From contig JBAXGW010000003.1 in the NCBI GenBank assembly GCA_037139195.1, positions 43,908-107,907 on the forward strand: DNA of 64,000 nucleotides, written 5' to 3'. A program made the position numbers and the translations under genes. Source of the stretch: JBAXGW01 sp037139195. GTDB taxonomy: Bacteria > Bacteroidota > Bacteroidia > Bacteroidales > JAHJDW01. How positions within the stretch are numbered: the stretch's first letter is position 1; each line of letters starts with the position of its first letter. This document shows, in pieces, positions 19,808-28,574 of the stretch. A model generated the notes under the pieces. It was not told the DNA's origin. It worked only from the letters and a program-made list of their open reading frames with translations, and searched no databases.

Positions 19808-21034
19808 ATGAAGAATTGGATAAAATTATTAATTGTTTTTTTTGTGCTAATAATCTCAGCTCTATCGCTGTATAAGTATTATCAACTATACAAAAAACAG
19901 CAAGTAGCGGTTGAAATTAAGAAACCAGAGCCAAAATTTGAGTATGGAATAAATGTCGATACGCTCTTAGTTATTAAAGATACCATTAATTCGGGCGATA
20001 ATATTTCAAGCATATTACAAAAATATAAAGTTGATGCCACAACTGTTGATTTGTTGGTAAAAAGATCCGATGGTATTTTTGATACTCGAAAAATTCGACG
20101 TGGATACGAATATACAATTATCAGCGATAGCAGTGGAAATGCCAGCTATTTTATTTATGAAGATAGTCCCACGTCATTTGTTGTTTTCCAATTATTCGAT
20201 TCCGTTCATGTTCATAGCAATGAAAAGGAAGTACAAACAATTATTAAATCTACATCGGGCGAAATTTCTACATCTTTATGGAATGCGATGATTGACAATG
20301 GAGCAAGCCCATCCTTAGCACTTTCTTTGTCTGAAATTTATGCTTGGACAATTGATTTCTATGGTATACAAAAAGGCGATAAATATAAAATGATATACGA
20401 AGACCTCGTTGTAGATGGCAAAAGCATCGGTTTTGGAAAAATTTTGGCAGCTTGGTTTGTAAATGAAGGAAAAGAAAACTATGCTTTTTATTATGTACAA
20501 GACAGCATTGGCGACTATTTCGACATTTCTGGAAATAATTTGAAACGTGCATTTTTAAAAGCTCCACTTAGTTTTGCTAAAATAACATCAAAATTTTCAA
20601 ATAGTAGAATGCATCCAGTACTTCGTATTCGCCGTCCGCACCATGGTGTTGATTATGCAGCGCCAAGAGGCACACCTGTGCAAACAATCGGAGCAGGAAC
20701 TATCATTGCATGTGGTTGGAGCGGTGGTGGTGGAAAAACCGTAAAAGTAAAACACTCTAATGATTATGTTACATCATATATGCACTTATCTGGATTTGCA
20801 CCTGGCATAAGAAATGGTGCAAGAGTAAGTCAGGGAGAAGTAATTGCATACGTTGGCAGTACTGGATTATCTACAGGACCACATCTCGATTTTAGAGTTT
20901 ATAAAAGCGGAACAGCAATAGACCCACTTAAAATGGAATCGCCACCTGCAAAACCCGTGAGGAAAGAAAAAATAAGCGACTTTAATAAAACTGCTAATAA
21001 ATTCAAACAACAATTGAGTTTGATAAAAAAATAA
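19808..21034 (+). CDS. M23-family peptidoglycan peptidase-like protein, variant metal site
   Basis: 408 residues. One N-terminal membrane anchor (~5-25), a linker, an OapA/LysM-like segment (GDNISSILQKYKVDATTV), then the M23 domain from ~260. The first zinc motif is intact (H278 and D282 in HHGVDYA). The second, normally HxH, reads H359-L-D361 (GPHLDFRV), so the third ligand is Asp instead of His. The motif SGGGGKTVKVKHSN and STGLSTGPH are otherwise standard. It is either an active enzyme with an Asp ligand or an activator without hydrolase activity. It starts directly after pssA (TAA then ATG). Confidence 0.88.
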   Translation: MKNWIKLLIVFFVLIISALSLYKYYQLYKKQQVAVEIKKPEPKFEYGINVDTLLVIKDTINSGDNISSILQKYKVDATTVDLLVKRSDGIFDTRKIRRGYEYTIISDSSGNASYFIYEDSPTSFVVFQLFDSVHVHSNEKEVQTIIKSTSGEISTSLWNAMIDNGASPSLALSLSEIYAWTIDFYGIQKGDKYKMIYEDLVVDGKSIGFGKILAAWFVNEGKENYAFYYVQDSIGDYFDISGNNLKRAFLKAPLSFAKITSKFSNSRMHPVLRIRRPHHGVDYAAPRGTPVQTIGAGTIIACGWSGGGGKTVKVKHSNDYVTSYMHLSGFAPGIRNGARVSQGEVIAYVGSTGLSTGPHLDFRVYKSGTAIDPLKMESPPAKPVRKEKISDFNKTANKFKQQLSLIKK

Positions 21035-21041
21035 ATGTTAG

Positions 21042-22568
21042 ATGAATATTTTAAAAACCGTTTATTATAAATACAATTTTATTGTTTTCCTGTTAATTGT
21101 ATTATTCATTGGTCAATATTACGGATATTGGGAGTCTATGTTTTATGCCCCTCAATCAATTCATAGCTGGAGAATGTGCGATTGCGCATCAATGGCATTG
21201 AATTATTACCAAGATAATCGCAATTTTTTATCTCCTGAAATTCACAATTTAATGGCAGATGGCGGACAGAGCGGAAAAACCGTTGGCGAATTTCCACTGC
21301 TCTATTATTCTATATCAAAACTATATGGCATTTTTGGTCATCACGATTATATTTTTAGAATAGTTACTGGCTCCATTTTCATTATCGCTATTTCATTTTT
21401 ATATAAATTAACACATAAGTTATTTAATAATTTTGAAATTGCTATTATTACCCCACTTTTGTTATTTTCTAGCCCTGTAATTGCCTATTATTCTAATAGT
21501 TTTATTATCGATTCTACATCGCTTTCACTATCCATAATTGGATGGTATTATTTAGTTAATTATCAACAAAAGAAAAGAAATTTTCATTTATACGTTTCAT
21601 TTCTGTTATTTTTGTTAGCTACACTTTTTAAAGTTACTTCAGCGGTTAATCTTATTGTTATTTCAGGGTTACTTTTGTATAATACCCTAATCGTAAAAGA
21701 AAACAGACTGAAATTTAAAATTCAGTATATCATACTTTTTGCTATTACAGGGATTCTTGTTTTTGCTTGGTACGCCTATGCAAAATCCTATAACACAATT
21801 CATAAAGTTGATTATTTTGCAACCTATCCATGGCCAATTTGGGAAATGAATAAAGAACAAATTCTGAACGTAATTAATAGATTTAGAACAATTTGGATTT
21901 TTGAATATTATCATATTTCAGCATATTTTTATTATGTTGCTCTAATGACTTTTGTTATTATTAACTTCAAAAAGGCAAATGCAAATTTTCTTTTAGCACT
22001 TATTATCTTATTTTTAGCAACAATATCTTATATATTATTGTTTTTTGCAGTATTCGACAATCACGATTATTATTTAGTTTGTTTGTATATATTGCCAATT
22101 ATCATGTTATATACCGCTTTTAATATTATCAAAAACCATTATAGCAAGACGTTTAAAAATGTATTTTTAGTTTTATCACTAATTGTTCTACTAATAAATA
22201 TATATCATACAAAAGAGCGTTTTAATAATAGATATTTTGGCGAGGTTAATAATTATAATAGTTTTAAGTCGCTAAATACAATTGAACCCTATTTTAAATA
22301 CCTTGGCATACCTTTAAACGCAAAAGTAATTTCTGCTGTAGATTATTCTCCTAATATATCTTTATATTTGATGAATAGAAAGGGATGGACCCTTTTTTGG
22401 GGAACAAATAAAGATGCAGAAACGGTTAAAAAGTCAATTAAAAATGGGGCTACCTACATAATAATTAATAATTCAGGCGCTCAGGATTTATCCTATTTCA
22501 ACAAATTTATTGAAAGAAAAATTGGTCAATATGACAATATTGAGATTTTTAAATTAAAAACGCTATAA
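21042..22568 (+). CDS. GT-C fold membrane glycosyltransferase (GT39/ArnT-like)
   Basis: 508 residues with ~11 membrane helices. An early periplasmic loop bears an Asp-containing segment (HSWRMCDCASMALNYY) and a GEFPLLYY motif typical of polyprenyl-phosphate-sugar-dependent GT39/GT83 enzymes. The C-terminus is a short soluble domain (AVDYSPNISLYLMN...). Such enzymes transfer a sugar from a lipid carrier on the periplasmic side, to lipid A, glycan or protein. It lies 7 bp after the M23 gene and its stop codon abuts the YfhO-like gene, so the pair may act on the same product. Confidence 0.75.
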   Translation: MNILKTVYYKYNFIVFLLIVLFIGQYYGYWESMFYAPQSIHSWRMCDCASMALNYYQDNRNFLSPEIHNLMADGGQSGKTVGEFPLLYYSISKLYGIFGHHDYIFRIVTGSIFIIAISFLYKLTHKLFNNFEIAIITPLLLFSSPVIAYYSNSFIIDSTSLSLSIIGWYYLVNYQQKKRNFHLYVSFLLFLLATLFKVTSAVNLIVISGLLLYNTLIVKENRLKFKIQYIILFAITGILVFAWYAYAKSYNTIHKVDYFATYPWPIWEMNKEQILNVINRFRTIWIFEYYHISAYFYYVALMTFVIINFKKANANFLLALIILFLATISYILLFFAVFDNHDYYLVCLYILPIIMLYTAFNIIKNHYSKTFKNVFLVLSLIVLLINIYHTKERFNNRYFGEVNNYNSFKSLNTIEPYFKYLGIPLNAKVISAVDYSPNISLYLMNRKGWTLFWGTNKDAETVKKSIKNGATYIIINNSGAQDLSYFNKFIERKIGQYDNIEIFKLKTL

Positions 22569-24710
22569 ATGGCAAAAAAAAGCATTCCCTTTTTAATAAT
22601 TATTATTTGTTCGCTTATTGGATTCTCTAAAATTGGATTCTTAATTCATCCACTTAATTATGATATGATTGATTGCGCTTTGCCATGGCGGCACACTGTG
22701 GCTGAGTCTATTCGAAATGGATTTTTGCCTAGTTGGAATCCCTATCAAAATCTTGGATACCCACTTCAAGCCGACCCACAAGCAACATCGTGGTATCCTA
22801 TTCTTTGGTTTTTTAGCTTATTTGGCAAATACACGATAAGTACTCTTCACGCAGAATTTATTTTTCATAATATTATAGCAGGGATTGGAATGTTTTTTTT
22901 CTTGAAGGCATTAAAAATGAACACAGTACCATCTCTAATCGGGGCTATTTCGTATCAATTATCTGGTTTTTTTGTTGGCAATGCTCAGCATTTCTATTTA
23001 TTGATAAGTGCTACTTGGCTGCCTTTTGTTTTTACATTTTACTATAAATTGTATCAACAAAGAAATATTAAAAATGCAATACTATTTTCTGTTTTTGTGT
23101 TTTTATTTTTCACCGGAGGTTACCCTGGTTTTTTAATAATTTCCGCATATATTCTTGGTGCTGTGCTAGTTTTTAATATAATTCAAATTAGTAGAAAGAA
23201 AAGTGATTATTTGTTTTTGAAGTATAATTTTATAAGTCTGATATTAATTCTAATTCTCACTGCCCCTCAATGGGTCTCTGTATATCAATCCTTGCCTTTT
23301 ATCAATAGAACTGGCGGAGTAACTTTAAAGCAAGCATTATTTTGTCCATTTTCTATTGAATCTACAGTTTCCTTTTTTGCTCCATTTGCCACGGTTAAAG
23401 ATTTTAATTTTCTGAATACTGATATTTCAATGGCAAATGCATATTTTGGTATTGTGCTATTACTTTTCTTTATTTATGGGACTTTTAAAAAGTCGACTAT
23501 TTTTTATTCCTTACTTAAGATTTGTATACTGCTTTGTTTATTAGCAGCTTTTGGCGAATTAACCCCATTTCGAAAATTCCTTTATGATTATATTCCATTG
23601 ATGAATATGTTTAGATTTCCTTCTATTTTCAGACTTTTTGTTGTTTTTGGAATGATTACAATTGCTGTAAACGAAATAAATTTATTACTTAATGAAAATC
23701 ATGAAAAAATCCGTAAACGAATGCTTATTATCACAGTAACTGCAATTGTTGGATTAGTTATAGGCATAGTGTTTGCTCGAAGTCAGGGTTATTTAAATAT
23801 TCTAACTGTTTTATCGTCCGATTTATTTAGAAATTCTGAAACCTCAACATTAATTCAGCATTTTGGCATTCAGTTACTATTTCAAATTAGTATACTTTCA
23901 ATTTTACTATTGCTGCTTTATAAATACAAATCTATTTCAAAGTATATAGCTTACTGTCTACTAGTTTTGATTATTTTCGATTTAACGCTAGCTTCTAATA
24001 TTAATGCTCCTTATACCGTTTGCTCACAAAACCTTCCTTTTAGTGAAGCAAAAAGGGCAAATGAACTCATGCAATCAGGGTTTAATAATATTCATAATTA
24101 CAAACTAAATGAAACTTCAGGAGGAAAATCCATTGTTAATTTTAGTCCTTATTGGAGAAATCAATCCAATTTCACGAAGCAAGTTTCAAACGATGGATTT
24201 ACTTCTTTTTATATGAAAAATTATGAATTAATGATTGATGGCTTTCCACAAATAATTGATTCAGCATTAAAAAACAAAGTTTTATTTTCGCCGAATCATC
24301 TGCAAAATGAAAATAATATGCAAAAAGCTATATATGATTCTATTGATATAGCAGATGTTGCATTTACAAAAAAACAAATTCAAATTGATTCTAATTGCAA
24401 TAATCAATTTGAAAACATAATAATTAATCCTAATGCAATAACAGCAAATGCATGTATTAACGGTAAAAGTATTATTGTTATACAACAAAATTACTATAAA
24501 TACTGGCATGCATACATTGACAATGTTGAAATGCCTATATTTATTGTGAATAAAACTTTAATGGGATTAGAAGCAGATAGTGGCAAGCATTTGATAGAAC
24601 TCAAATATAAAAACCCTACAATAAAATGGGCATTCTACTTGTCGAGTTTAACATTAGTTCTTTTGCTTGGTGTTATTGTGTTTTTATCAATAAAACCTAA
24701 TGAGCAATAA
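22569..24710 (+). CDS. YfhO-like polytopic membrane protein (putative GT-C glycosyltransferase)
   Basis: 713 residues, about 12-13 membrane helices. The N-terminal loop DMIDCALPWRHTVAESI followed by PSWNPYQNLGYPLQADPQ and SWYPILWF matches the YfhO/PF09586 pattern, where an acidic residue in the first loop is proposed to be catalytic. A soluble region (~480-670) holds NYYKYWHAYIDNVEMP, the usual C-terminal beta domain, before a last helix. Gram-positive YfhO proteins glycosylate lipoteichoic acid; the substrate here is unknown. It is the last gene of the lgt run, and its 3' end overlaps the convergent secreted-protein gene by 14 bp. Confidence 0.75.
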   Translation: MAKKSIPFLIIIICSLIGFSKIGFLIHPLNYDMIDCALPWRHTVAESIRNGFLPSWNPYQNLGYPLQADPQATSWYPILWFFSLFGKYTISTLHAEFIFHNIIAGIGMFFFLKALKMNTVPSLIGAISYQLSGFFVGNAQHFYLLISATWLPFVFTFYYKLYQQRNIKNAILFSVFVFLFFTGGYPGFLIISAYILGAVLVFNIIQISRKKSDYLFLKYNFISLILILILTAPQWVSVYQSLPFINRTGGVTLKQALFCPFSIESTVSFFAPFATVKDFNFLNTDISMANAYFGIVLLLFFIYGTFKKSTIFYSLLKICILLCLLAAFGELTPFRKFLYDYIPLMNMFRFPSIFRLFVVFGMITIAVNEINLLLNENHEKIRKRMLIITVTAIVGLVIGIVFARSQGYLNILTVLSSDLFRNSETSTLIQHFGIQLLFQISILSILLLLLYKYKSISKYIAYCLLVLIIFDLTLASNINAPYTVCSQNLPFSEAKRANELMQSGFNNIHNYKLNETSGGKSIVNFSPYWRNQSNFTKQVSNDGFTSFYMKNYELMIDGFPQIIDSALKNKVLFSPNHLQNENNMQKAIYDSIDIADVAFTKKQIQIDSNCNNQFENIIINPNAITANACINGKSIIVIQQNYYKYWHAYIDNVEMPIFIVNKTLMGLEADSGKHLIELKYKNPTIKWAFYLSSLTLVLLLGVIVFLSIKPNEQ

Positions 24711-25881
24711 ATTTATGGGTGTATTTATCATTATTGGTATACCAAGTAATATTATAAATGCCCGTAGGCAATTTGCCTTTTAAATCTATCATACAACAAA
24801 CATAATTACACGTACAAATAATTTCTTCCGACATTAGATAGTTTCCTATAATATCAGTTATAATATATTGAACTTTTTGGCCTTTTTCGGTTCCAAATAA
24901 ATCCATTCTATAATTCTGATTGTCAAAATATATCTTAAAACCTTTGTCTTCTTGGTTAAAATACACTGAAACAGGTGCAAAATATTCGGAACGACCATCA
25001 AAATCGTTTTGTTTAAGTCGATAATATGCCGTTCCATTTAATGGTTGTTCATCAATAAATTCATAATCGCATAATTGATTCGAAGTATTATATTTACTAG
25101 CAATATAAGCCAATGTATCGTAATTAAAGGCATCTGTGGAGCGTTCTATTGTAAAAAATTTATTGTTTGATTCTGATGCCGTACTCCACAATATTTTTAT
25201 CTTGTTTTCATTAAACTCCTCCGCTTTAAATTCTATTAAATTTATAGGAAGCGAAACTACTGGCTTACACGGAACAAATGTAACATAGTCAATTGCAAAA
25301 TCGTTTCCGTTTGCTGCTGTATTTTTATTTACTATACTAATATTTGCGGTAGTACTTGCCCCTGAATTCCATGTCGCATAAAACTGCTGCCAATCACATG
25401 TTGTAGATGATGCCGTGAAAATGCTCCCTAATAAACCGCCATTTACAGAAAACTGAAGCTGAGCAGGTGAAGTAGGGTGAACAGAAGCTATCCATGTTGT
25501 AAAATAATATAACGTGTTTTGCTCAACACTAATTGGTTGACGCCATACCTCAACATTTTCTGTTGGTGCTCCATTAATTATCATCATATTTCCGTCTCCA
25601 GAAATATCACTGCACGACGAAAAATTTGAGTGTAAATCATTTGGGTTAGTCCAAACAGAATAATATGCCTCTGGGTTTAGTTCGGTTTGACCTGCACCAT
25701 TAGCAATGAATGAATATGCGCTGGAAAATCCTGTATTTCCTCCTGCAAAATCACCATTTACCGCTCTATCTACTCCATTAACTTCATAACCATCGGGACA
25801 TTGAGAAAAAGAAAAAAACGAAATCATCAGCATTATTAATGTTGAAAATAAACATCTAATATGAAAGCTGATTTTCGACAT
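24697..25881 (-). CDS. Secreted T9SS cargo protein, carbohydrate-binding-like N-terminus
   Basis: 394 residues. Signal peptide with a hydrophobic stretch ending FFSFSQ. The mature start CPDGYEVNGVDRAVNGDFAGGNTGF and the beta-sandwich region to ~205 (ending FVPC) look like a CBM-type jelly roll. Next comes a segment LIEFKAEEFNENKIKILW...NNKFFTIERS (~213-300), a fibronectin-like module common in Bacteroidota surface proteins. The C-terminal ~80 residues resemble a T9SS sorting domain (LPTGIYNITWYTNNDKYTHKF). It is monocistronic and convergent with, and overlapping by 14 bp, the YfhO-like gene. Function unknown. Confidence 0.75.
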   Translation of the reverse strand: MSKISFHIRCLFSTLIMLMISFFSFSQCPDGYEVNGVDRAVNGDFAGGNTGFSSAYSFIANGAGQTELNPEAYYSVWTNPNDLHSNFSSCSDISGDGNMMIINGAPTENVEVWRQPISVEQNTLYYFTTWIASVHPTSPAQLQFSVNGGLLGSIFTASSTTCDWQQFYATWNSGASTTANISIVNKNTAANGNDFAIDYVTFVPCKPVVSLPINLIEFKAEEFNENKIKILWSTASESNNKFFTIERSTDAFNYDTLAYIASKYNTSNQLCDYEFIDEQPLNGTAYYRLKQNDFDGRSEYFAPVSVYFNQEDKGFKIYFDNQNYRMDLFGTEKGQKVQYIITDIIGNYLMSEEIICTCNYVCCMIDLKGKLPTGIYNITWYTNNDKYTHKFIAH

Positions 25882-26023
25882 GACATAAATTGTTGATTTA
25901 TACCTAAATATACGTATTTTTTATTGTAAAAGCAAGTAATTTTCGATAAGAATTATTCTAAATTATTTTTATTTTTGATTCTCAAATCTCAATAAAAATG
26001 ATTATTATTGCATAAATATATTT

Positions 26024-27046
26024 TTGTTGAGTATCTATAAAAGACATACCGATTCTAAAAAAGGCTTAGTAGCTTTTCTATTAATGCTATTTTTGCCATT
26101 AATTGGCACAATTGGATATATGACTTTAGAAGGCTATCGCCTGCTGGATGCACTATATATGACAATTATTACCTTGGCAACTGTTGGGTTTCGAGAAATA
26201 CAACCTTTGTCGGATGCAGGAAAAGTTTTTACAATTTTGCTTATTATTTCTAGTATTGGAACCTATACTTATGCCATTTCGGTTATTACATCCCAATTTC
26301 TTGAAGGGAAAATTAATAATATTTTTAGACATTATAGAACAAAATCAAACGTTAAACGAATGAAAAACCATGTAATAGTTGTTGGCTTCGGAAGAAATGG
26401 CAAACAAGCAGTCCAAGAGCTTGTAGACCGTAAACATCCGTATATCATTATTGAAATGGATCGCGAATTGATTCTCAATAATAGTGAAAATGGAATTCTT
26501 TTTATGGAAGGCGATGCAACTGATGATTTAACTCTTATTCAGGCTGGAATTCAAAATGCTATTGCTTTAATAACAACGCTTCCAAATGACGCCGATAATT
26601 TGTTTGTTACACTTACTGCTCGAACGCTTAAAAAAGATTTAAATATTATTAGTAGAGCATCTAATGAAAGTGCCGAACGTAAAATTAGAACTGCAGGGGC
26701 AAATCAAGTTATTATTCCTGAAAAAGTAAGTGGTACTCACATGGCTACCATGGTTCTTCAGCCCGACATCGTGCAATTTTTAGAACATCTCTCTATTCAA
26801 GGTGATTCATCAACCAATCTTGTTGAAATAGTTTGCAGTAAGTTGCCCGATGAGTATATTAATAAAACTATTAATGAAATTGATATTCGCAGACTTAGTG
26901 GTGCAAATATAATTGGATTTAAAACATCAAGCGGAGAGCTCATTGTTAATCCAACTGCAAATACAGTTCTTTTACCTAATACAAAACTTTTCGTTTTAGG
27001 CAACTCCGAACAAATAAGCAAAATGAAAACCATTTTCAAATTATAA
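26024..27046 (+). CDS. TrkA-type ion channel subunit (2TM pore + RCK domains), TTG start
   Basis: 340 residues. Two membrane helices (~18-38, 65-88) flank a P-loop reading TIITLATVGFREIQPL, then a Rossmann TrkA-N domain with GFGRNG (HVIVVGFGRNGKQAVQEL) and a TrkA-C domain (~255-340). It should be a K+ or cation channel gated through its cytoplasmic RCK ring. The usual TVGYGD filter is TVGFRE here. No ATG precedes the first helix in frame: candidates are TTG 26024 or 26027, and the next ATG falls within the first helix, so a TTG start is likely. The TPR gene begins 11 bp downstream. Confidence 0.85.
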   Translation: MLSIYKRHTDSKKGLVAFLLMLFLPLIGTIGYMTLEGYRLLDALYMTIITLATVGFREIQPLSDAGKVFTILLIISSIGTYTYAISVITSQFLEGKINNIFRHYRTKSNVKRMKNHVIVVGFGRNGKQAVQELVDRKHPYIIIEMDRELILNNSENGILFMEGDATDDLTLIQAGIQNAIALITTLPNDADNLFVTLTARTLKKDLNIISRASNESAERKIRTAGANQVIIPEKVSGTHMATMVLQPDIVQFLEHLSIQGDSSTNLVEIVCSKLPDEYINKTINEIDIRRLSGANIIGFKTSSGELIVNPTANTVLLPNTKLFVLGNSEQISKMKTIFKL

Positions 27047-27057
27047 CAATCAATTTG

Positions 27058-28554
27058 ATGCGTTATTTATCAGCAATTTTGTGTTGTTATTGTTTCCTAA
27101 TTATTGATACAGCTAAATGCAAGGGTACTTTTGTAATGAACGACAATTGTATTATTGCATACAAAAATATAATTGATCTTAAACTAGAAAAAGGGAGCTC
27201 TGTTCTTTCAAAAGAAAAATTAGATAATCCACAAAACCTGATTCCATTATATCTCGAAAATTTCATAGATTTTCTTAAACTTTTTCTCGGAGAAAATAAA
27301 GTTGAATGTAAAAAGACAGAAAAATATAAATCCATACGTTTAAAGCAACTTGAAGCTGGAGATAAATCGTCACCTTATTATCTATTTACACAAGCTGAAG
27401 TATATTTGCAATGGGCTTTTATTCATATAAAATTTCAAGAATACCTATCTAGTGCTAGAGAAATTAATGAAGCCTACTCTCTTTTAGAGAAAAATCAAAA
27501 ATTATTTCCAAAATTTATATTAAATAAGAAGGGTTTAGGCATACTACATGCACTTATTGGAACTATACCTGACAAATATAAGTGGATTGCAAATATTGCT
27601 GGCTTTCAGGGTACTGTTAAACAAGGTATTTTCGAATTATCCGACCTGTTTTTAAATGCTTACAATCAGCCTAAATACAATTATTTATTGCCCGAAAGTT
27701 TATTTTACCTCAACTTTCTAACATCATCTTTATCGAATGATGAAGCAGAACTTAATACGCTTTATAAATGGCAATTAAAATTAGATACTATAAAAAGCCC
27801 TCTCTACTTATATTCAAAAGCCAGCTTACTGAAAAAAAAGGGCGAAAACGATAAAATAATTAGCATGCTGCAAAATCGGCAAAAATCGGTTGACCAGTTT
27901 CAATTTCACTATTTAACCTATATCTTAGGCGAATCTAAATTGTTTAAATTAGATTATTCCGCAATAACTTACTTTGAAGAGTATATTAAGAATTTTAAAG
28001 GCTTAAATTTTATAAAAGCTTCATGGCTCCGAATTTCTTGGGCTCATTTAATCAATGGAAATATTGAAAAATACAAGCTTGCAATGGCAAACTTACTTAA
28101 ATATGGAAATGCATTTGTTGATGAAGATAAATATGCCGAAAATGAAGCAAAAAGAGGTAATATCCCAAATATTACCTTATTAAAAGCCCGATTATTATTT
28201 GATGGGGGCTATTACTCACGTTCTCTATCATTATTACTCGAAAAAGAACCTTCGCAATATGCATCAAATCCGAAAGACTTTGCCGAGTTTTATTATCGTT
28301 TAGCTCGGAATTATCATCAACTCAAAAAATTTGATGACGCCTTAAAATTTTACCAATTGTGCTTAAATAAATCTATTAATATAAATGAGTATTTTATTCC
28401 AAACGCCGCACTGCAAATGGGATTGATTTATGAAAAACAAGGAAATATTACTAAAGCTAAAGAATATTTAAATAAGTGCCTTAATATGGACGATTGCGAC
28501 TACAAATCGGGTATCGATCAAAAAGCAAAAGCAGCTCTTTCGAGAATGAAATAG
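27058..28554 (+). CDS. Secreted/periplasmic TPR-repeat protein
   Basis: 498 residues from ATG 27058 (a TTG lies one codon upstream). The N-terminus is a signal-peptide-like hydrophobic stretch (YLSAILCCYCFLIIDTAKC). Tetratricopeptide-like helices are clear in the C-terminal third: YRLARNYHQLKKFDDALKFY (~416-435) and MGLIYEKQGNITKAKEYLNK (~460-480); less regular ones occur before. No enzyme motif is seen. It may be a scaffold or binding protein in the periplasm. It lies 11 bp after the channel gene, so the two are probably cotranscribed, and converges with mutS. Confidence 0.75.
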   Translation: MRYLSAILCCYCFLIIDTAKCKGTFVMNDNCIIAYKNIIDLKLEKGSSVLSKEKLDNPQNLIPLYLENFIDFLKLFLGENKVECKKTEKYKSIRLKQLEAGDKSSPYYLFTQAEVYLQWAFIHIKFQEYLSSAREINEAYSLLEKNQKLFPKFILNKKGLGILHALIGTIPDKYKWIANIAGFQGTVKQGIFELSDLFLNAYNQPKYNYLLPESLFYLNFLTSSLSNDEAELNTLYKWQLKLDTIKSPLYLYSKASLLKKKGENDKIISMLQNRQKSVDQFQFHYLTYILGESKLFKLDYSAITYFEEYIKNFKGLNFIKASWLRISWAHLINGNIEKYKLAMANLLKYGNAFVDEDKYAENEAKRGNIPNITLLKARLLFDGGYYSRSLSLLLEKEPSQYASNPKDFAEFYYRLARNYHQLKKFDDALKFYQLCLNKSININEYFIPNAALQMGLIYEKQGNITKAKEYLNKCLNMDDCDYKSGIDQKAKAALSRMK

Positions 28555-28574
28555 AATAAATCGTTTTTAAAAGA

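Noticed and set aside
26019..26026. TATTTTTG box overlapping the channel's TTG start
   Set aside because: A promoter there would start transcription downstream of the chosen start codon; the box at 25970-25977 is a better candidate.
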